In this document: piece by piece, positions 25,262-35,700 of the stretch
Layout: each line of letters begins with the position of its first letter
Position numbering within the stretch: position 1 is the stretch's first letter
Assembly: GCA_035576005.1 (NCBI GenBank)
Contig: DATLXH010000138.1
Location: forward strand, 1 to 38,613
Origin: DATLXH01 sp035576005
GTDB taxonomy: Bacteria; Acidobacteriota; Thermoanaerobaculia; Gp7-AA8
Reading direction: 5' to 3'
DNA: 38,613 bases
Made by a program: the position numbers and the translations under genes
The notes under the pieces: model-generated
What the model saw: the letters and a program-made list of their open reading frames with translations, nothing else
The model's database searches: none
What the model was told of the DNA's origin: nothing

Positions 25262-26929
25262 ATGAAGAACCGGGAACCGAATCGGAAGAAGCTGAATCCT
25301 TTCCTCTACGCGCTCGTCGCTCTTCTCGGGATTCTCTACTTCGTCCTCGGTCTTCCCATCCGCAAAGCGCATGGCGAATGGGAGAAGAAGAACTACAAGG
25401 CAGCGTACGAGACTCTCGAGGAATGGTCACGTTTTCGTCTGCGTCCCGCTGAATACGATGAGGCGATGGCCGTCACGTTGCTCTCGGCGGGGCAGGGCCA
25501 GATGGCTCAGCAATTCCTTGATCGCACGGCCCGGCGCAAGCCGGACTGGCTTCCGACGTTCGACAAAACCGAGGTAGCGAGACTGCTCGTCAGTTCGCAG
25601 CGATATGAAGAGCTGCTTGCCTACGACAAAGCGGTCCACCAGCGAGGTGAGGGCCCGGAGGTTGCGCTCTACAGGGTTGCTGCGCTGGTCGGACTCGATC
25701 GATCCGCTGAAGCCGCCAAAGCTCTTGCTGCAGTCGACCGAGGGGCGGTGGATGCGGCGAAGTACAAGGTCATCAGTGAGGCGGTCGCACAACGTCAGTC
25801 AGGGCGCTTTCCCTTCCTGCTGGACCGTTCAGGGAACGCAATCGCAACGTACGACGTGGCGAGTAAGGGCCTTCTGATCAACGACAAGAACTTCGACGCG
25901 CTCATAGCGCGGAGTGGTGGAGAGTTGACCGTAGAGTCGCAGCTCGCACGACTGGGGACTGCAGCTACTGTCGAAACGACGCTCGACCCCCTCGTGCAAA
26001 AGGCCGCGATCGAGGCTCTGGGATCGTTGCGCGGTTCACTGGTTGCCATTGATCCATCGACAAACGAGCTTCTTGCAATTGCAAGCAGTCATCCCTCGGG
26101 ACCAGTGTCGAATCTCGCGCTGGAGGGCAAGTACGAGCCGGGGTCGATCATGAAGGTTCTCACTTCGATCAAGGCGGTCAGTGCCGGCATCAATTTCTCG
26201 GAGCGGTTTCCGATGAAGTGCGAAGGGCTGCTGATGGTTGACGGGAGGCAATTCAGAGACTGGGCCGTGCATGGTGATCTGACCGATTTGAATGAAGCCT
26301 TGGCTGTTTCGTGTAACACGGCGTTTGCTGATCTGGGTGTGCGGCTGGGGAGGGAATCTCTACTGGGATTCCTTCGCAGTGCAGGATTCGACGGAAACGC
26401 CGACCTGGGGGTTATGAAAGTCCCGCTTGGAATCACGCATGGCTCTTTCTACAACCGCTTCGAGATCGCAAATCTCGCTGTGGGACTCGAGCACGAGACT
26501 GTAAATGCGTTGCACGTTGCGATGCTCGCCTCGATGGTCGCGAACCGTGGAAAGTTCGCTGTGCCACGACTCCTCCGCGGCCGCCGGTCGATTCTCGGGG
26601 AGCCCGTCGGTGTGGTTGCGCAGGAGTTCAGCACGCAGGTCGCGCCGCGAGAAGTTTTCGACAAGGTGATCCCCGCGATGAAGGCGGTGGTCACGGATCC
26701 CAGAGGTACTGGCAAGCGCGTCGCGATTCCGGGGCTGACGGTAGCGATGAAAACAGGTACGGCGGGCAAGCAGGACAAAGGCTATGACGCCTTGATTCTT
26801 GCGTTCGCTCCCGCAGACAACCCCAGGATCGCGTTCGGAGTGATTGCCGAGCATGCGGGATCGGCCGAGCTCCAGGGTGCGCGCGTTGCGAATGAGTTCC
26901 TCAAGCGGATCAAGTCCAGATTGCAGTGA
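25262..26929 (+). CDS. Penicillin-binding-protein-like transpeptidase with TPR-like N-terminal region
   Basis: 555 residues, with one N-terminal TM (about 13-30) anchoring it to the inner membrane and a periplasmic body. Residues ~38-180 are helical, TPR-like repeats (EKKNYKAAYETLEEWSR and similar). The transpeptidase domain spans ~240-550: SxxK as SIMK (295-298), SxN as SCN (350-352) and KTG as KTGTAG (497-502). All active-site motifs are present, so it should cross-link peptidoglycan or act as a beta-lactam-binding enzyme. It lacks the large N-terminal pedestal domain of ordinary class B PBPs and any PASTA domain. AGAGGGG lies six to seven bases before the ATG. It is followed by a PilZ gene after 81 bases. 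Confidence 0.88.
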   Translation: MKNREPNRKKLNPFLYALVALLGILYFVLGLPIRKAHGEWEKKNYKAAYETLEEWSRFRLRPAEYDEAMAVTLLSAGQGQMAQQFLDRTARRKPDWLPTFDKTEVARLLVSSQRYEELLAYDKAVHQRGEGPEVALYRVAALVGLDRSAEAAKALAAVDRGAVDAAKYKVISEAVAQRQSGRFPFLLDRSGNAIATYDVASKGLLINDKNFDALIARSGGELTVESQLARLGTAATVETTLDPLVQKAAIEALGSLRGSLVAIDPSTNELLAIASSHPSGPVSNLALEGKYEPGSIMKVLTSIKAVSAGINFSERFPMKCEGLLMVDGRQFRDWAVHGDLTDLNEALAVSCNTAFADLGVRLGRESLLGFLRSAGFDGNADLGVMKVPLGITHGSFYNRFEIANLAVGLEHETVNALHVAMLASMVANRGKFAVPRLLRGRRSILGEPVGVVAQEFSTQVAPREVFDKVIPAMKAVVTDPRGTGKRVAIPGLTVAMKTGTAGKQDKGYDALILAFAPADNPRIAFGVIAEHAGSAELQGARVANEFLKRIKSRLQ

Positions 26930-26989
26930 GCGGGAGCGTGCGTCCGTTGCGATTGTGAGCTCCAGCGCAGACATTCAGAGCTACGGGGC

Positions 26990-26995
26990 TATAAT
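26990..26995 (+). promoter_or_regulatory. TATAAT -10-like hexamer before the third PilZ gene
   Basis: A perfect TATAAT lies 15 bases before the ATG at 27011. No good -35 hexamer is visible 16-18 bases upstream (GCAGAC). If this is a real promoter, the transcript would have a leader of only about 8 bases or none. Confidence 0.3.
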
Positions 26996-27010
26996 TTCAG
27001 CCAGTGAGCT

Positions 27011-27364
27011 ATGAGTAAGGAACGAAGGCGGGACGAGCGCTACACGACCCTGTCGATCCCGGTGCAGCTGGCCGACATCGACGGCGAGATGATCGATCTG
27101 AGTCTGCGTGGTGCGGCGGTCCTTCATCGCTCACCGATTCAACCCGGCACGGCTGTGACGATGATCTTCCCGAGTTATGGCGGGATCTACGTTCCCTGTC
27201 AGGTCCTCCGTTCCATCGTTCAGGTGCAACGCGGTCAGAAGGGGTCCGAATACGTCTTTCGTTCGGCCATCAGCTTCCTCCCCATGGCGAGCGCGGAACA
27301 GAAGCCGCTCCACGAATTCCTCGAAATGCACATGGAGCGCCTTCGCGAGGCCAATGAAGCGTGA
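27011..27364 (+). CDS. Single-domain PilZ protein
   Basis: 117 residues, cytoplasmic, a stand-alone PilZ domain. RxxxR is at 6-10 (RRDER) and DxSxxG at 29-34 (DLSLRG), so c-di-GMP binding is likely. Unlike the two PilZ proteins on the left, it has no extra C-terminal block, only a helical tail (HEFLEMHMERLREANEA). It probably acts as a small receptor that binds a partner when c-di-GMP is present. It is 81 bases downstream of the transpeptidase gene and 109 bases upstream of the kinase gene on the same strand. Whether it belongs to either transcript is unclear; the TATAAT upstream argues for its own promoter. Confidence 0.85.
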   Translation: MSKERRRDERYTTLSIPVQLADIDGEMIDLSLRGAAVLHRSPIQPGTAVTMIFPSYGGIYVPCQVLRSIVQVQRGQKGSEYVFRSAISFLPMASAEQKPLHEFLEMHMERLREANEA

Positions 27365-27473
27365 GTCGGTAACCATTGATTCAAGCCGAAGCCGCTTCGC
27401 CGCATGCAGCGCTTCGAGGAACTCGCTCGACTCGCGCGCGAGCCCTGCGTAGACTGCGCACCTTCCAACAGTC

Positions 27474-30086
27474 ATGGTCGCTCCCTCCTCTCGGCTCGGT
27501 CCTTACGAAATCCTCTCGCGCATAGGCGCCGGAGGGATGGGAGAAGTGTGGCGTGCCCGCGACACGCGCATCGGGCGTGATGTAGCGATCAAGTTCCTCC
27601 CGCCGGAGTTCGCCGCAAGTGTCGAACGCCTTCGCCGTTTCGAGCAGGAAGCTCGCTCCGCCGGTAGCATCAATCATCCGAATCTGATCACGATCCACGA
27701 GCTCGGGTCTGATGACGGCGCCCCCTACATCGTGATGGAACTGCTCGAAGGAGAAACGCTTCGCGAGCGCATGGGCGAGGACTCGTCGTCCACTCCTGCT
27801 CCGCGCATGCCGATCCGCAAAGCGATCGACGTCTCGGTCCAGATCGCTAACGGCCTCGCCGCTGCACACGACAAGGGAATCGTCCATCGTGATCTCAAGC
27901 CCGAGAACATCATGGTGACCCCCGCCGGCCAGGTGAAGATTCTCGACTTCGGCCTCGCAAAGCTGACTGTCGCCGACAGCGACGACAGCCGCACCCAGCA
28001 GCGCGACACCTCTCCCGGTACGGTCGTCGGCACGCCCGGCTACATGTCACCAGAGCAGGTTCGGGGACAGGACGTCGATTACCGCACTGACGTCTTCGCT
28101 TTCGGCGCCATCCTCTACGAAATGCTCACTGGCCGTCGCGCGTTCCGCGGCAACTCCTCGGTCGAGACAATGAACGCCATCCTCCACGAAGATCCACCCG
28201 AGGCATCCTCGTCGGCGCAGCACATCCCGCCGGCCGTCGATCGTATCATTCGCCGCTGTCTGGAGAAGAGTCGAGGCGAGCGTTTTCAGTCCGCGCGCGA
28301 CCTCGGGTTTGCCCTCGAAGCGCTCGGCGCGAGCGGCGCGAGTAACAGTCACTCAGGAATGTCCGCAGCTCCCGCGGTCAACAATAAGGTAGCGAGACTC
28401 GCCCTTCCGGCGCTCGCCGCCGCCCTGCTGATCGCCGCAGTCGCCGCTGCCTACATCGTCGGACGTCGCGCTGCCGTCGCTCCGCCTGTGCCACGTTTCA
28501 CACAGCTGACCTTCGACAGAGGGAGCGAGAAGACTCCGGCTATCGCTCCAAACGGGGAGACCTTCGTTTTCGTGCGCGATGACGATATCTACCTTCAGCG
28601 CGTCGACGGCCGTAACGCCATCAATCTCACCCAAAGCCCTAATACCGCTGAAGCCGCGCCGGCGTTCTCGCCTGACGGCCGCCAGATCGCCTTCCATACC
28701 GCCAGAGGCATCTTCGTCATGGGGGCGACTGGTGAATCCGTGCGCCGGATCACAACTGTTGGTTTCGACCCGGCGTGGTCGCCTGACGGCATGAAGATCA
28801 GCTTCACGCGAGACGAGCCTACGATTGACCCGCGCACCCGGAACAGCTCCGAGGCTTCGCTGATGATCGTCGACGCGGGAGGAGGAGTGCCGAAGATCCT
28901 GCTGGCCGACGATGTGATGCAGGCCCGCTGGTCTCCTGACGGTCGGCGCATCGCCTACTGGGCAGCCGACGACGCCGGCCGGCGCGACATCTATACCGTC
29001 GCCGCGGATGGATCGAAGCAGAGTATCGTCGCTGTGACGGACGACACCGCGCTCGATTGGAGTCCTGCATGGTCGCCAGACGGAAAGTGGCTTTACTTCG
29101 CCAGCGATCGCAACGGAACGATGTCGATCTGGCGCGTGGCGATCGACAGCACGAATGGAAGACGCCGCGGCGAGCCGCAGATGGTTTCGGCACCAGCCGC
29201 TTCGGTCGGCTGGTTGTCGGTAGCATCCGATGGTCGAAGCCTCTGCTTCGAAACGATGGCAACGACGAACTCGCTCGTGACGGCACGCGTCGATCCGGTG
29301 ACCGAAACGGTTACCCTCGCCGATAAACCGGTGCTCGACGGCTCACTACAGATTCGTATGGCTTCGATCTCTCCCGACGCGTCGATGATTGCCTTTACGA
29401 CGGAAGGACAGGAAGACCTTTTCGTCATGCGGAGCGACGGGAGCGACATGCGCCAGCTCACAAACGACATTGCTCGGGATCGCGGAGCAAGCTGGTCGGC
29501 AGACGGCGAGCAGATCGCTTTCTACTCGTCACGCAGCGGCAAGTATCAAGTCTGGGCGATCAACCCCGACGGCAGCGGGCTGACTCAACTCTCGAACGTC
29601 CCGGCCGGGAACCTGCCGTTCTTTCCACTCCTCTCGCCAGGTGGAAGACAGCTTGCGGCAACCACTGCCACCGGTTCGTGGATTGCCGATCTGACGAAGG
29701 TCCCAATTACGAAAGTCGATATGCTGCCGCTTTTGAAGGAGCAGAGAGATCTCGGATTCCATCCGCAGGGATGGTCACCCGACGGAACGCGCCTCGCGGG
29801 CCCGTCGTGGACTGAGCCGGAGGGTATCTACATCTACTCCGTCGCGGGTCGCAACTACACGAAAGTCGCGCCCGGCTTCGACAACGCGATCTGGCTCGAC
29901 GATCAACGCCTCATCGTCGGGAGGCCCGGAGAGCTGGCGCTGCTCGATCTGCGCAGCATGAAGTTGCGCCAGCTCTGGGTCGGCGACATGGAGCTGGCAG
30001 GTAGGGTGTACGCAGGCGGCAACCTTGTCATGGCATCACGTCGCATCGAACGTGATGTCTGGCTGGCGTCGCTGCCCGCAGAATGA
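27474..30086 (+). CDS. Membrane Ser/Thr protein kinase with PD40/TolB-like beta-propeller
   Basis: 870 residues. The N-terminal kinase domain (~10-285) has the glycine loop GAGGMGEVW (18-26), the VAIK lysine (Lys40), HRDLKPEN with catalytic Asp140, DFG at 158-160 and SPEQ in the activation segment, all intact. One TM (about 309-330) follows. The periplasmic part (~340-870) is a propeller of PD40/TolB-type repeats, each with a SPDG-like turn (FSPDGRQIAF, WSPDGKWLYFASDRN and others). Such kinase-propeller proteins are abundant in Acidobacteriota. The propeller probably senses an external ligand and the kinase signals inside. No forkhead-associated or phosphatase partner is nearby. The ATG has no strong Shine-Dalgarno. 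Confidence 0.93.
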   Translation: MVAPSSRLGPYEILSRIGAGGMGEVWRARDTRIGRDVAIKFLPPEFAASVERLRRFEQEARSAGSINHPNLITIHELGSDDGAPYIVMELLEGETLRERMGEDSSSTPAPRMPIRKAIDVSVQIANGLAAAHDKGIVHRDLKPENIMVTPAGQVKILDFGLAKLTVADSDDSRTQQRDTSPGTVVGTPGYMSPEQVRGQDVDYRTDVFAFGAILYEMLTGRRAFRGNSSVETMNAILHEDPPEASSSAQHIPPAVDRIIRRCLEKSRGERFQSARDLGFALEALGASGASNSHSGMSAAPAVNNKVARLALPALAAALLIAAVAAAYIVGRRAAVAPPVPRFTQLTFDRGSEKTPAIAPNGETFVFVRDDDIYLQRVDGRNAINLTQSPNTAEAAPAFSPDGRQIAFHTARGIFVMGATGESVRRITTVGFDPAWSPDGMKISFTRDEPTIDPRTRNSSEASLMIVDAGGGVPKILLADDVMQARWSPDGRRIAYWAADDAGRRDIYTVAADGSKQSIVAVTDDTALDWSPAWSPDGKWLYFASDRNGTMSIWRVAIDSTNGRRRGEPQMVSAPAASVGWLSVASDGRSLCFETMATTNSLVTARVDPVTETVTLADKPVLDGSLQIRMASISPDASMIAFTTEGQEDLFVMRSDGSDMRQLTNDIARDRGASWSADGEQIAFYSSRSGKYQVWAINPDGSGLTQLSNVPAGNLPFFPLLSPGGRQLAATTATGSWIADLTKVPITKVDMLPLLKEQRDLGFHPQGWSPDGTRLAGPSWTEPEGIYIYSVAGRNYTKVAPGFDNAIWLDDQRLIVGRPGELALLDLRSMKLRQLWVGDMELAGRVYAGGNLVMASRRIERDVWLASLPAE

Positions 30087-30208
30087 ACTTCGGAGTCGGG
30101 GAAATACCGTGAAGCAAGCGGAGCGCAGCGAGGGTTGCGAATGAAGCATGGGGGCCTCCGTTGCCGGAGCTGGAAAGACGATGTCACGGGAGCTGTAACC
30201 CGCGGCGA

Positions 30209-30231
30209 AGGTCTGTGAGAAATGCGGGCTA
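30209..30231 (+). repeat. Third copy of the TGAGAAATGCGGGCT repeat
   Basis: The spacer 30087-30228 between convergent genes ends in AGGTCTGTGAGAAATGCGGG followed by CTA. The same 21 bases occur at 117-138, and the shorter core at 3505-3519. The last three bases form the stop codon of the reductase gene on the minus strand. Nothing else is evident in the spacer. Confidence 0.6.
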
Positions 30232-31158
30232 GACCCGTCTTGACGGCGGCAGCAGCGACTTGTTGATCGCAATCGCGGCGATTGCGCCTTCGGCTGCCGA
30301 CGTGATGGCGAGTTGCGATCCCGGAACGAGATCGCCGACCGCGTAGACGCCCTCAACCGAGGTCTGCTTCACGTCGTCGACGTCGAGGCATGGGGCGTCC
30401 TCGATTGTCCGGCAACCGGTGTCCTCTGCCAGCAGGCATGAACGCTCGGTGCCGATCGTGAAGAAAATAGAGTCGAAATCGATCCGCTCTCCCGCCTCGA
30501 GCGTGACTCCATCAAGCGTACCGTTGAGACCTGTAAACGAACGTAGCTTCTCGGTTCGAATCCCGATCCCTTCGGCCGCAAGTTTGCTCAATTCCTCCGG
30601 GGAGAGGTCGATGTCGTGACCATCTGTAAGGACCGTGAGGTCGGTGGTCCACTGGAGCAACTTCAGGCTCAAACCTGCAACCCGTTTGCCCCACCCGATC
30701 ACGCCGACCTTTTTGTCCGTAACTTCGTAGCCGTCGCAGTCCGGGCAGTGGTGAATTCCTCCACCGTAATACGTCTCAAATTCAGCGACATCAGGAACGA
30801 TGTCTCTGACACCATAGGCCAGCACGACTCGTCGAGCGCGTGCTACTCCGCAGTCGCTCGTGACGTCGAAGCTGTCGCCTACCTTTTCCACCTTCGAAGC
30901 TTCACACTGCACGAATTCGACCCCAACGCTTTCTGCTTCCTCTCGACCACGCTTGAGGAGCTCGAACGGTTTGATCCCATGCTGACCGAGAAAGCCGTGC
31001 ACTCCATGCGACGCATAGTTGCGCGGCTTGCCCTTGTCGATCACGAGAACCCTCAGACGGTAACGGCCGAGAAAAATGGCACATGTAAGTCCGGCTGGAC
31101 CGCCGCCGATGATTACGCAGTCATAGATTGAGTGGAGGTTCGGTATTTTGGATGCCAA
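30229..31158 (-). CDS. Thioredoxin-reductase-like FAD/NAD(P) oxidoreductase
   Basis: 309 residues from a TTG at 31158, chosen because GAGGAG lies seven bases upstream. The frame is open 20 codons further, but without a site. FAD binds at IIGGGPAGLTCA (15-26). A redox CxxC (HHCPDCDGYEV, cysteines 138 and 141) sits in the second Rossmann domain, followed by VGVIGWGKRVAG for NAD(P)H and a C-terminal GVYAVGDL. This is the short thioredoxin-reductase class. The CPDC sequence and the absence of a nearby thioredoxin gene leave the partner open; ferredoxin- or bacillithiol-linked relatives are possible. The gene lies 69 bases after the CAP-domain gene on the same strand. Confidence 0.88.
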   Translation of the reverse strand: MASKIPNLHSIYDCVIIGGGPAGLTCAIFLGRYRLRVLVIDKGKPRNYASHGVHGFLGQHGIKPFELLKRGREEAESVGVEFVQCEASKVEKVGDSFDVTSDCGVARARRVVLAYGVRDIVPDVAEFETYYGGGIHHCPDCDGYEVTDKKVGVIGWGKRVAGLSLKLLQWTTDLTVLTDGHDIDLSPEELSKLAAEGIGIRTEKLRSFTGLNGTLDGVTLEAGERIDFDSIFFTIGTERSCLLAEDTGCRTIEDAPCLDVDDVKQTSVEGVYAVGDLVPGSQLAITSAAEGAIAAIAINKSLLPPSRRV

Positions 31159-31227
31159 GCAATGTCTCCTCGAAGAAGCTGTTGAAGAAAGGTCAATCTC
31201 CTTCACCTTCCGGACCAACCGCCGGCA

Positions 31228-32238
31228 CTACCTCGATCTGGAGTGCGATGTCTCTCTACTCGACACGAAGATTGAAATGTTGCTGACGGGAAAAGCTTCG
31301 CCGCCGCCCCGTTTCGCAACCCAGACGACGACGGTGTAGACACCGATTCCATCCCGAAAAGGAATCGGGAAGGCGAAGGTGCCGTCCTGGGCGACGGAAA
31401 AATCGCCATTCTTCCCGTCGATGTACTCATCGCTTCGCGCAACGATCATTCCCCCGGGGTTTCTTGCGTAGGTCGTGGCGAGGCGGGGGCGGTAGTCGCG
31501 TCGGCGGGTGGGCAGCCCATATCCGCTGATCCGGGCCGCCGCCCGGCGCGAGATGGGGCGGGGATGTTTCTCAAAATGAATCGTGACGGCGGAAACCTCA
31601 TAGCCTGAGATTGGTTTCCCCCGCAGGGTCAGTCGCGAGCTCAGCGAGGCGTGTCGCGGTAATGCGTCGAGAAAGCCGACGTAACGGCGCAGAAATTCTT
31701 CGGCCATCCGAACTTCACCGCGATGCCAGGCAAACCCGAGTCCGACGTGCGTGGCAAGCGGGTCGAGAATCGTCCGCCTGTGTCCATCTGCAGGCGGGGC
31801 CTCGCTGACCATAGTGCGATGAGAGCGGAGAACAAGAGCCGGGACGGCGGCAGCGGCGAAGTCGTAGTTGGCTGACCATGCTGCGGTGTTCTCATTCAAC
31901 CCGTCGTATCCGCCCCCGAGCGAGTAGCGCATGTAGGGGGAGAGTCCGGTGAGAGAAAAGTGACCGGTCGATCGGTCTCGAACCTGCTGCTCGCAGTATT
32001 GATCGGCGATCGTCGAAGCCTGAGGATCCAGAACGACGGGGGCGAGCCTGGCTGCGACACGATCGTTGTTGATCTCATCGAGTAGTTCTTCCCTGATGCG
32101 CTCGCGTAGTGATTCGTAGGAAGTCGGTCGGGCTTCAGTCAACGAGGGCGTTAGCGAGAGAGCCAGGATGCCGAGAGAAAGCCGAACCGAGAACACAAAG
32201 CGCGGAGCGGAGAAAGAGGAAATCAAAGTGTCGCGCAT
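31228..32238 (-). CDS. Secreted CAP (SCP/PR-1) domain protein
   Basis: 336 residues from the ATG at 32238. The signal peptide (RLSLGILALSLTPSLTEA) is about 20 residues in. The CAP domain spans ~45-195: LLDEINNDRVAARLAPV, IADQYCEQQVRD, HFSLTGLSPYMRY, the ENTAAW strand and HRRTILDPLATHVGLGFA, which together are the usual CAP signatures, with the putative metal-binding histidines. Residues ~200-336 form a second all-beta region. It is extracellular or periplasmic and its substrate is unknown. CAP proteins in bacteria are often envelope or lipid-binding. Upstream is a 548-base repeat-rich spacer with the sensor kinase gene beyond. Confidence 0.82.
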   Translation of the reverse strand: MRDTLISSFSAPRFVFSVRLSLGILALSLTPSLTEARPTSYESLRERIREELLDEINNDRVAARLAPVVLDPQASTIADQYCEQQVRDRSTGHFSLTGLSPYMRYSLGGGYDGLNENTAAWSANYDFAAAAVPALVLRSHRTMVSEAPPADGHRRTILDPLATHVGLGFAWHRGEVRMAEEFLRRYVGFLDALPRHASLSSRLTLRGKPISGYEVSAVTIHFEKHPRPISRRAAARISGYGLPTRRRDYRPRLATTYARNPGGMIVARSDEYIDGKNGDFSVAQDGTFAFPIPFRDGIGVYTVVVWVAKRGGGEAFPVSNISIFVSSRETSHSRSR

Positions 32239-32361
32239 TTTACTTTCGCACCCCGCATTCCACACCATGCTGACTGCAGAAATGCAGAATCTTGAACGCA
32301 GCAGGCTCAATGTTGGTTGAGGCAGAGGTTTGCATGCGCGGCTTTGTCATCCCGAGCTCGG

Positions 32362-32540
32362 GCGCGCGGGTGGGAGGGGCGAGGGATGTCGCAAGCTCGT
32401 ACTCAGCTCGGATAACGTCGCGGACGGACGCGAACCTCGGGCTCCTTACTTTCGCTGGCGGTTAGGACCGGCGAGGAGATATCTCTTTCATGCTTCTGAG
32501 TACAAGCATGCGAAATCCATCGCCCCTCCCACCCACACGC
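32362..32540. repeat. 45-bp imperfect inverted repeat
   Basis: In the 548-base gap 32239-32786, arms at 32362-32406 and 32496-32540 are complementary with about six to seven mismatches. The left arm contains GGTGGGAGGGGCGAGGGATG and the right arm ATCGCCCCTCCCACCCACAC. About 89 bases separate them. No gene is visible in this gap; it holds only this element and the one at 32586-32709. Confidence 0.65.
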
Positions 32541-32585
32541 CCAGGCTTCCAAGAAACTCCCCAGTGTTTATGCGGGTTTGCGGGA

Positions 32586-32709
32586 GTGTCATCCCGAGCG
32601 TCGAGCGAGGGATCTGGGTGGGGGCCTTACGCTGTGAGTCCAGATTCGGAATCGTCGTTCGTGCATGAGGCCCCCGCCCAGATCCCTCGCTCGACGCTCG
32701 GGATGACAC
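32586..32709. repeat. 41-bp inverted repeat (TCATCCCGAGC type)
   Basis: Arms 32586-32626 and 32669-32709 match with one mismatch. The left arm starts GTGTCATCCCGAGCGTCGAG, and the second arm is its complement, with 42 bases between. The terminal TCATCCCGAGC also appears at 32347-32357 beside the other inverted repeat. This looks like a short non-autonomous element. It sits at the 3' end of the sensor kinase gene and may also terminate it. Confidence 0.75.
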
Positions 32710-32786
32710 CTCGGTTCTATCTCTCAGGGACGCAGTGTGCCGTACATCCGCTCGGGATCACATGTTCCTGCATTCTGCACTCCCTC

Positions 32787-35700
32787 TCACCGTCGTAGCG
32801 GCAGCTCGATGGAAACCGTGAAGCCTTCCGCGCGCTTCTCCGCAAAAATGCGTCCGCCATGTTCTTCGACGCTCTTGCGCGCAATCGCCAGACCGAGTCC
32901 GGTGCCGGTGGATTTCGTGGAAAAATAAGGGTCGAAAATTTTGGACATCAGCTCGGGAAGCACGCCGGCCCCCGAATCCGTCACCGAGATTCTCACCTTC
33001 GAGTCCACAGCTGCACTCGAGAGCGTCACGTGGCCACCGGGAGGTGTCGCCTGAAACGCGTTCTCCACGAGGTTCGCGATCGCGCCGCGCAGGAGCCGGT
33101 GATCCGCGCGAAGCTGCGATGGCGTCGAAGGTCCGATGTCAGTCCGGAGCTCCACTCCGCGGTCCCGGCTGTTCATGTAATCGGAAGAGAGCTCCTCGAG
33201 CATCTGCCGAAGATCGAGCGATTCTAGCTTCGGCTGGCGAAGTGACGCGTAGTCGCTGAACTCCTTCGAGGTTTCCTTCAGCGTCGTTACCTGCCTGAGG
33301 ATGTTCGCGACTCCGCTCCGCACCTGTTCTTTGAGATCGTGTCCATCGCGATCAGCAATCATTCTCAGATGCTCGGCCGTGAGTTGAATTGGCGTCAACG
33401 GGTTTTTGATCTCATGGGCAACCTGCCTGGCCATTTCAGACCACGCCTCCAGCCTGTTCGAGCGAAGAATCTCGGTCACGTCCTCGCCGATGAGCATCTC
33501 CTCGCCGCTGTCGGGAAGAGGAACGATGGAGAACCGGAACGTTCGTGCTCCTTCGTCAGATTGAATCTCGATTTCCTTCGACTCGACCCGCCTGTCTCGA
33601 TGGGCATCGAGGAAACTGCGAACCTCCGGATAGACGGGCTCGAAACGCCCTGATGGCGTGAGTGAGAGCGTGAAGAGTCTCCGAGCGGCGAGATTGGTCG
33701 TCACGATGTTCAAGCTCTCGTCGACGACCACGACTGCGGCATTGATGCTCTCGAGCAGAGTCTGCAGGCGATCACGCTCGTGACGCAGATCGTCCTGTTG
33801 CCGTCTGATCGACTGCGCCATGTCCGTGAACGTCGAGACGAGAAGGCGGAGCTCAGGGTCGTTGGGTAACCGGACGTTGTGGTCGAAGTTGCCTGCGGCA
33901 ACGGCCCTCGCTCCCGCGATCAGGGAGTTGACGGGACGCGTCATGCCACTGGCTGCGCCGAACGCGACCACAATCGAAGCGAAGGAGATCAGGATGAGGA
34001 TCAGATAAATCGTCGTCGCCAGATCGTTGACCTGTGACTCGATCTGTCGAGCCTGAACGATGAACGGAAGTGCAAGCGTGTAGCTGCTTCCCTGAGCTAA
34101 AGATATCGGGCTGTAGAACTCCACGAATCTCGACGCTCCCGATTGATGCTCAGCGCGGATGAGCTGGCCCCCGCGGAGAACGAGTGACGCGTAGATCTGG
34201 CCGGGAAGCTGGTCGGACTCTACCTGCGCTGTGAACAGATCGCGGCGGCTCGATGCGAAAAGCCTGTCGTCGCGGTAGAGGTGAAGGTCATGTCCGATGA
34301 CACGAGCGAGCCATGTGAGAACGTCGTCGTCGAGCACCTGCTCAGGTCTGGAGCTGGAGCTTGACGCGAGGTAGTCTTCGATCACCCGCTGTGCCGTGTT
34401 CAGCCCCATCTGACCGCGCTCGAGATAGTCCGCCTCCAGGCGATTCGTCAGATAGGCGCGCACGAAGAGGACGAAGATCAGAAGGGGAAGGATGATGACA
34501 GCAGTCAGCGAGAGCGCGGTGCGGACCCGGAAACTGAGACTGCGGGGAGCGGATGACAGGAACGTGATGAATCGAGGCAGAAGGCGGATCGTCAGCGCAA
34601 CGATCGCCATCCCAAGCGCCCAGACCACTACGCCGCCAGCGCGCCGCAAGTGCTGCGCTGTGGTCGGCAGCTGGAGAGGGAATGCGAACAGGGAGTTATT
34701 GGTCCGGCGAAGGTAGATTCGCGAGGTCGAGCTCAGAGGAGAGCGGATCCATTTCCCGGAGCCCGGCTGCATGCTGCGCAGGTACCAGGACGGACTGCTC
34801 GGCAGCCGGACCGAAGTCGAGCCATGCAGATTCCCCTGAGCATCGAAGAGTGCAGGCTCCGCCGGTGTATGCAGGGCAGGTTCTTCGGAACCTTCCCTGA
34901 AAAAGTCGCGGTAGACATCGCCGATGGCTGCGGCTCCCGGGTCGGTCGGACTCAGGATGTGCACGCTGCCGCGCAGGGACGATGGCTCTTCGCCGCTGGT
35001 GACGAAGTCGAACCGGATCAGGTCACGCCTCAGATTGCCAAGGGTGAAGGTTTCCTGTCGCGCCTGCGACTCACGGCCGCTGAACTGCGGAAGTCCTACG
35101 CCGAATCTGCTGATCAGATTTCCCTTCGGATCGTTGACAGTGATCGTCGCTGGCACGTGCCACTTGGAAAGATCGGATCTCTTCCAGAGGGCATAGGACA
35201 GGTCGCCGAGATCGACCTTGTCGAACGAATCGGGAAGGATGCTCCGCAAATCGATCGAGCGGAAGTCGTCTCCAAGCGCATCCTCGACCATCGTTCGCAA
35301 CTGCCCACTTTCGCCAACGAGGAACGGCGCATAGGTCTCCGCGACAAAGTTCCTCGATCCCTCAGCCTGGAATATGATCGCTGGCAGGTACACCACCAGG
35401 GCTGCGAGGAGAGCGCGAAGGAGAAGGCGCGCGAAGCGGCGTCGAGTCACGATGTTGACGGCGATCGACAACAGGGCCGCGATCCCGACGGGGAGCATTG
35501 CCTGCCTGAGCTCGACAGCCGGAGCAGTTGCCAGTCCGATCACGAGGAGCACTGCGGCTGCGATCATCGGTTTGATGCTCCCGCGCATTCCATCAGCCGA
35601 TCCGCTCAGATGCATCATCGCGAAGGCAACGAGGAGGGTGGAGAAGAGCAGGACGCCCTGCGCGATGGACGAGGGGATGATGTGATCGGGAATGGGCGAG

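Noticed and set aside
30229..31158. Selenocysteine in the reductase
   Set aside because: The redox site is CPDC with TGC codons, and there is no in-frame TGA, so it is not a selenoprotein despite selA nearby.
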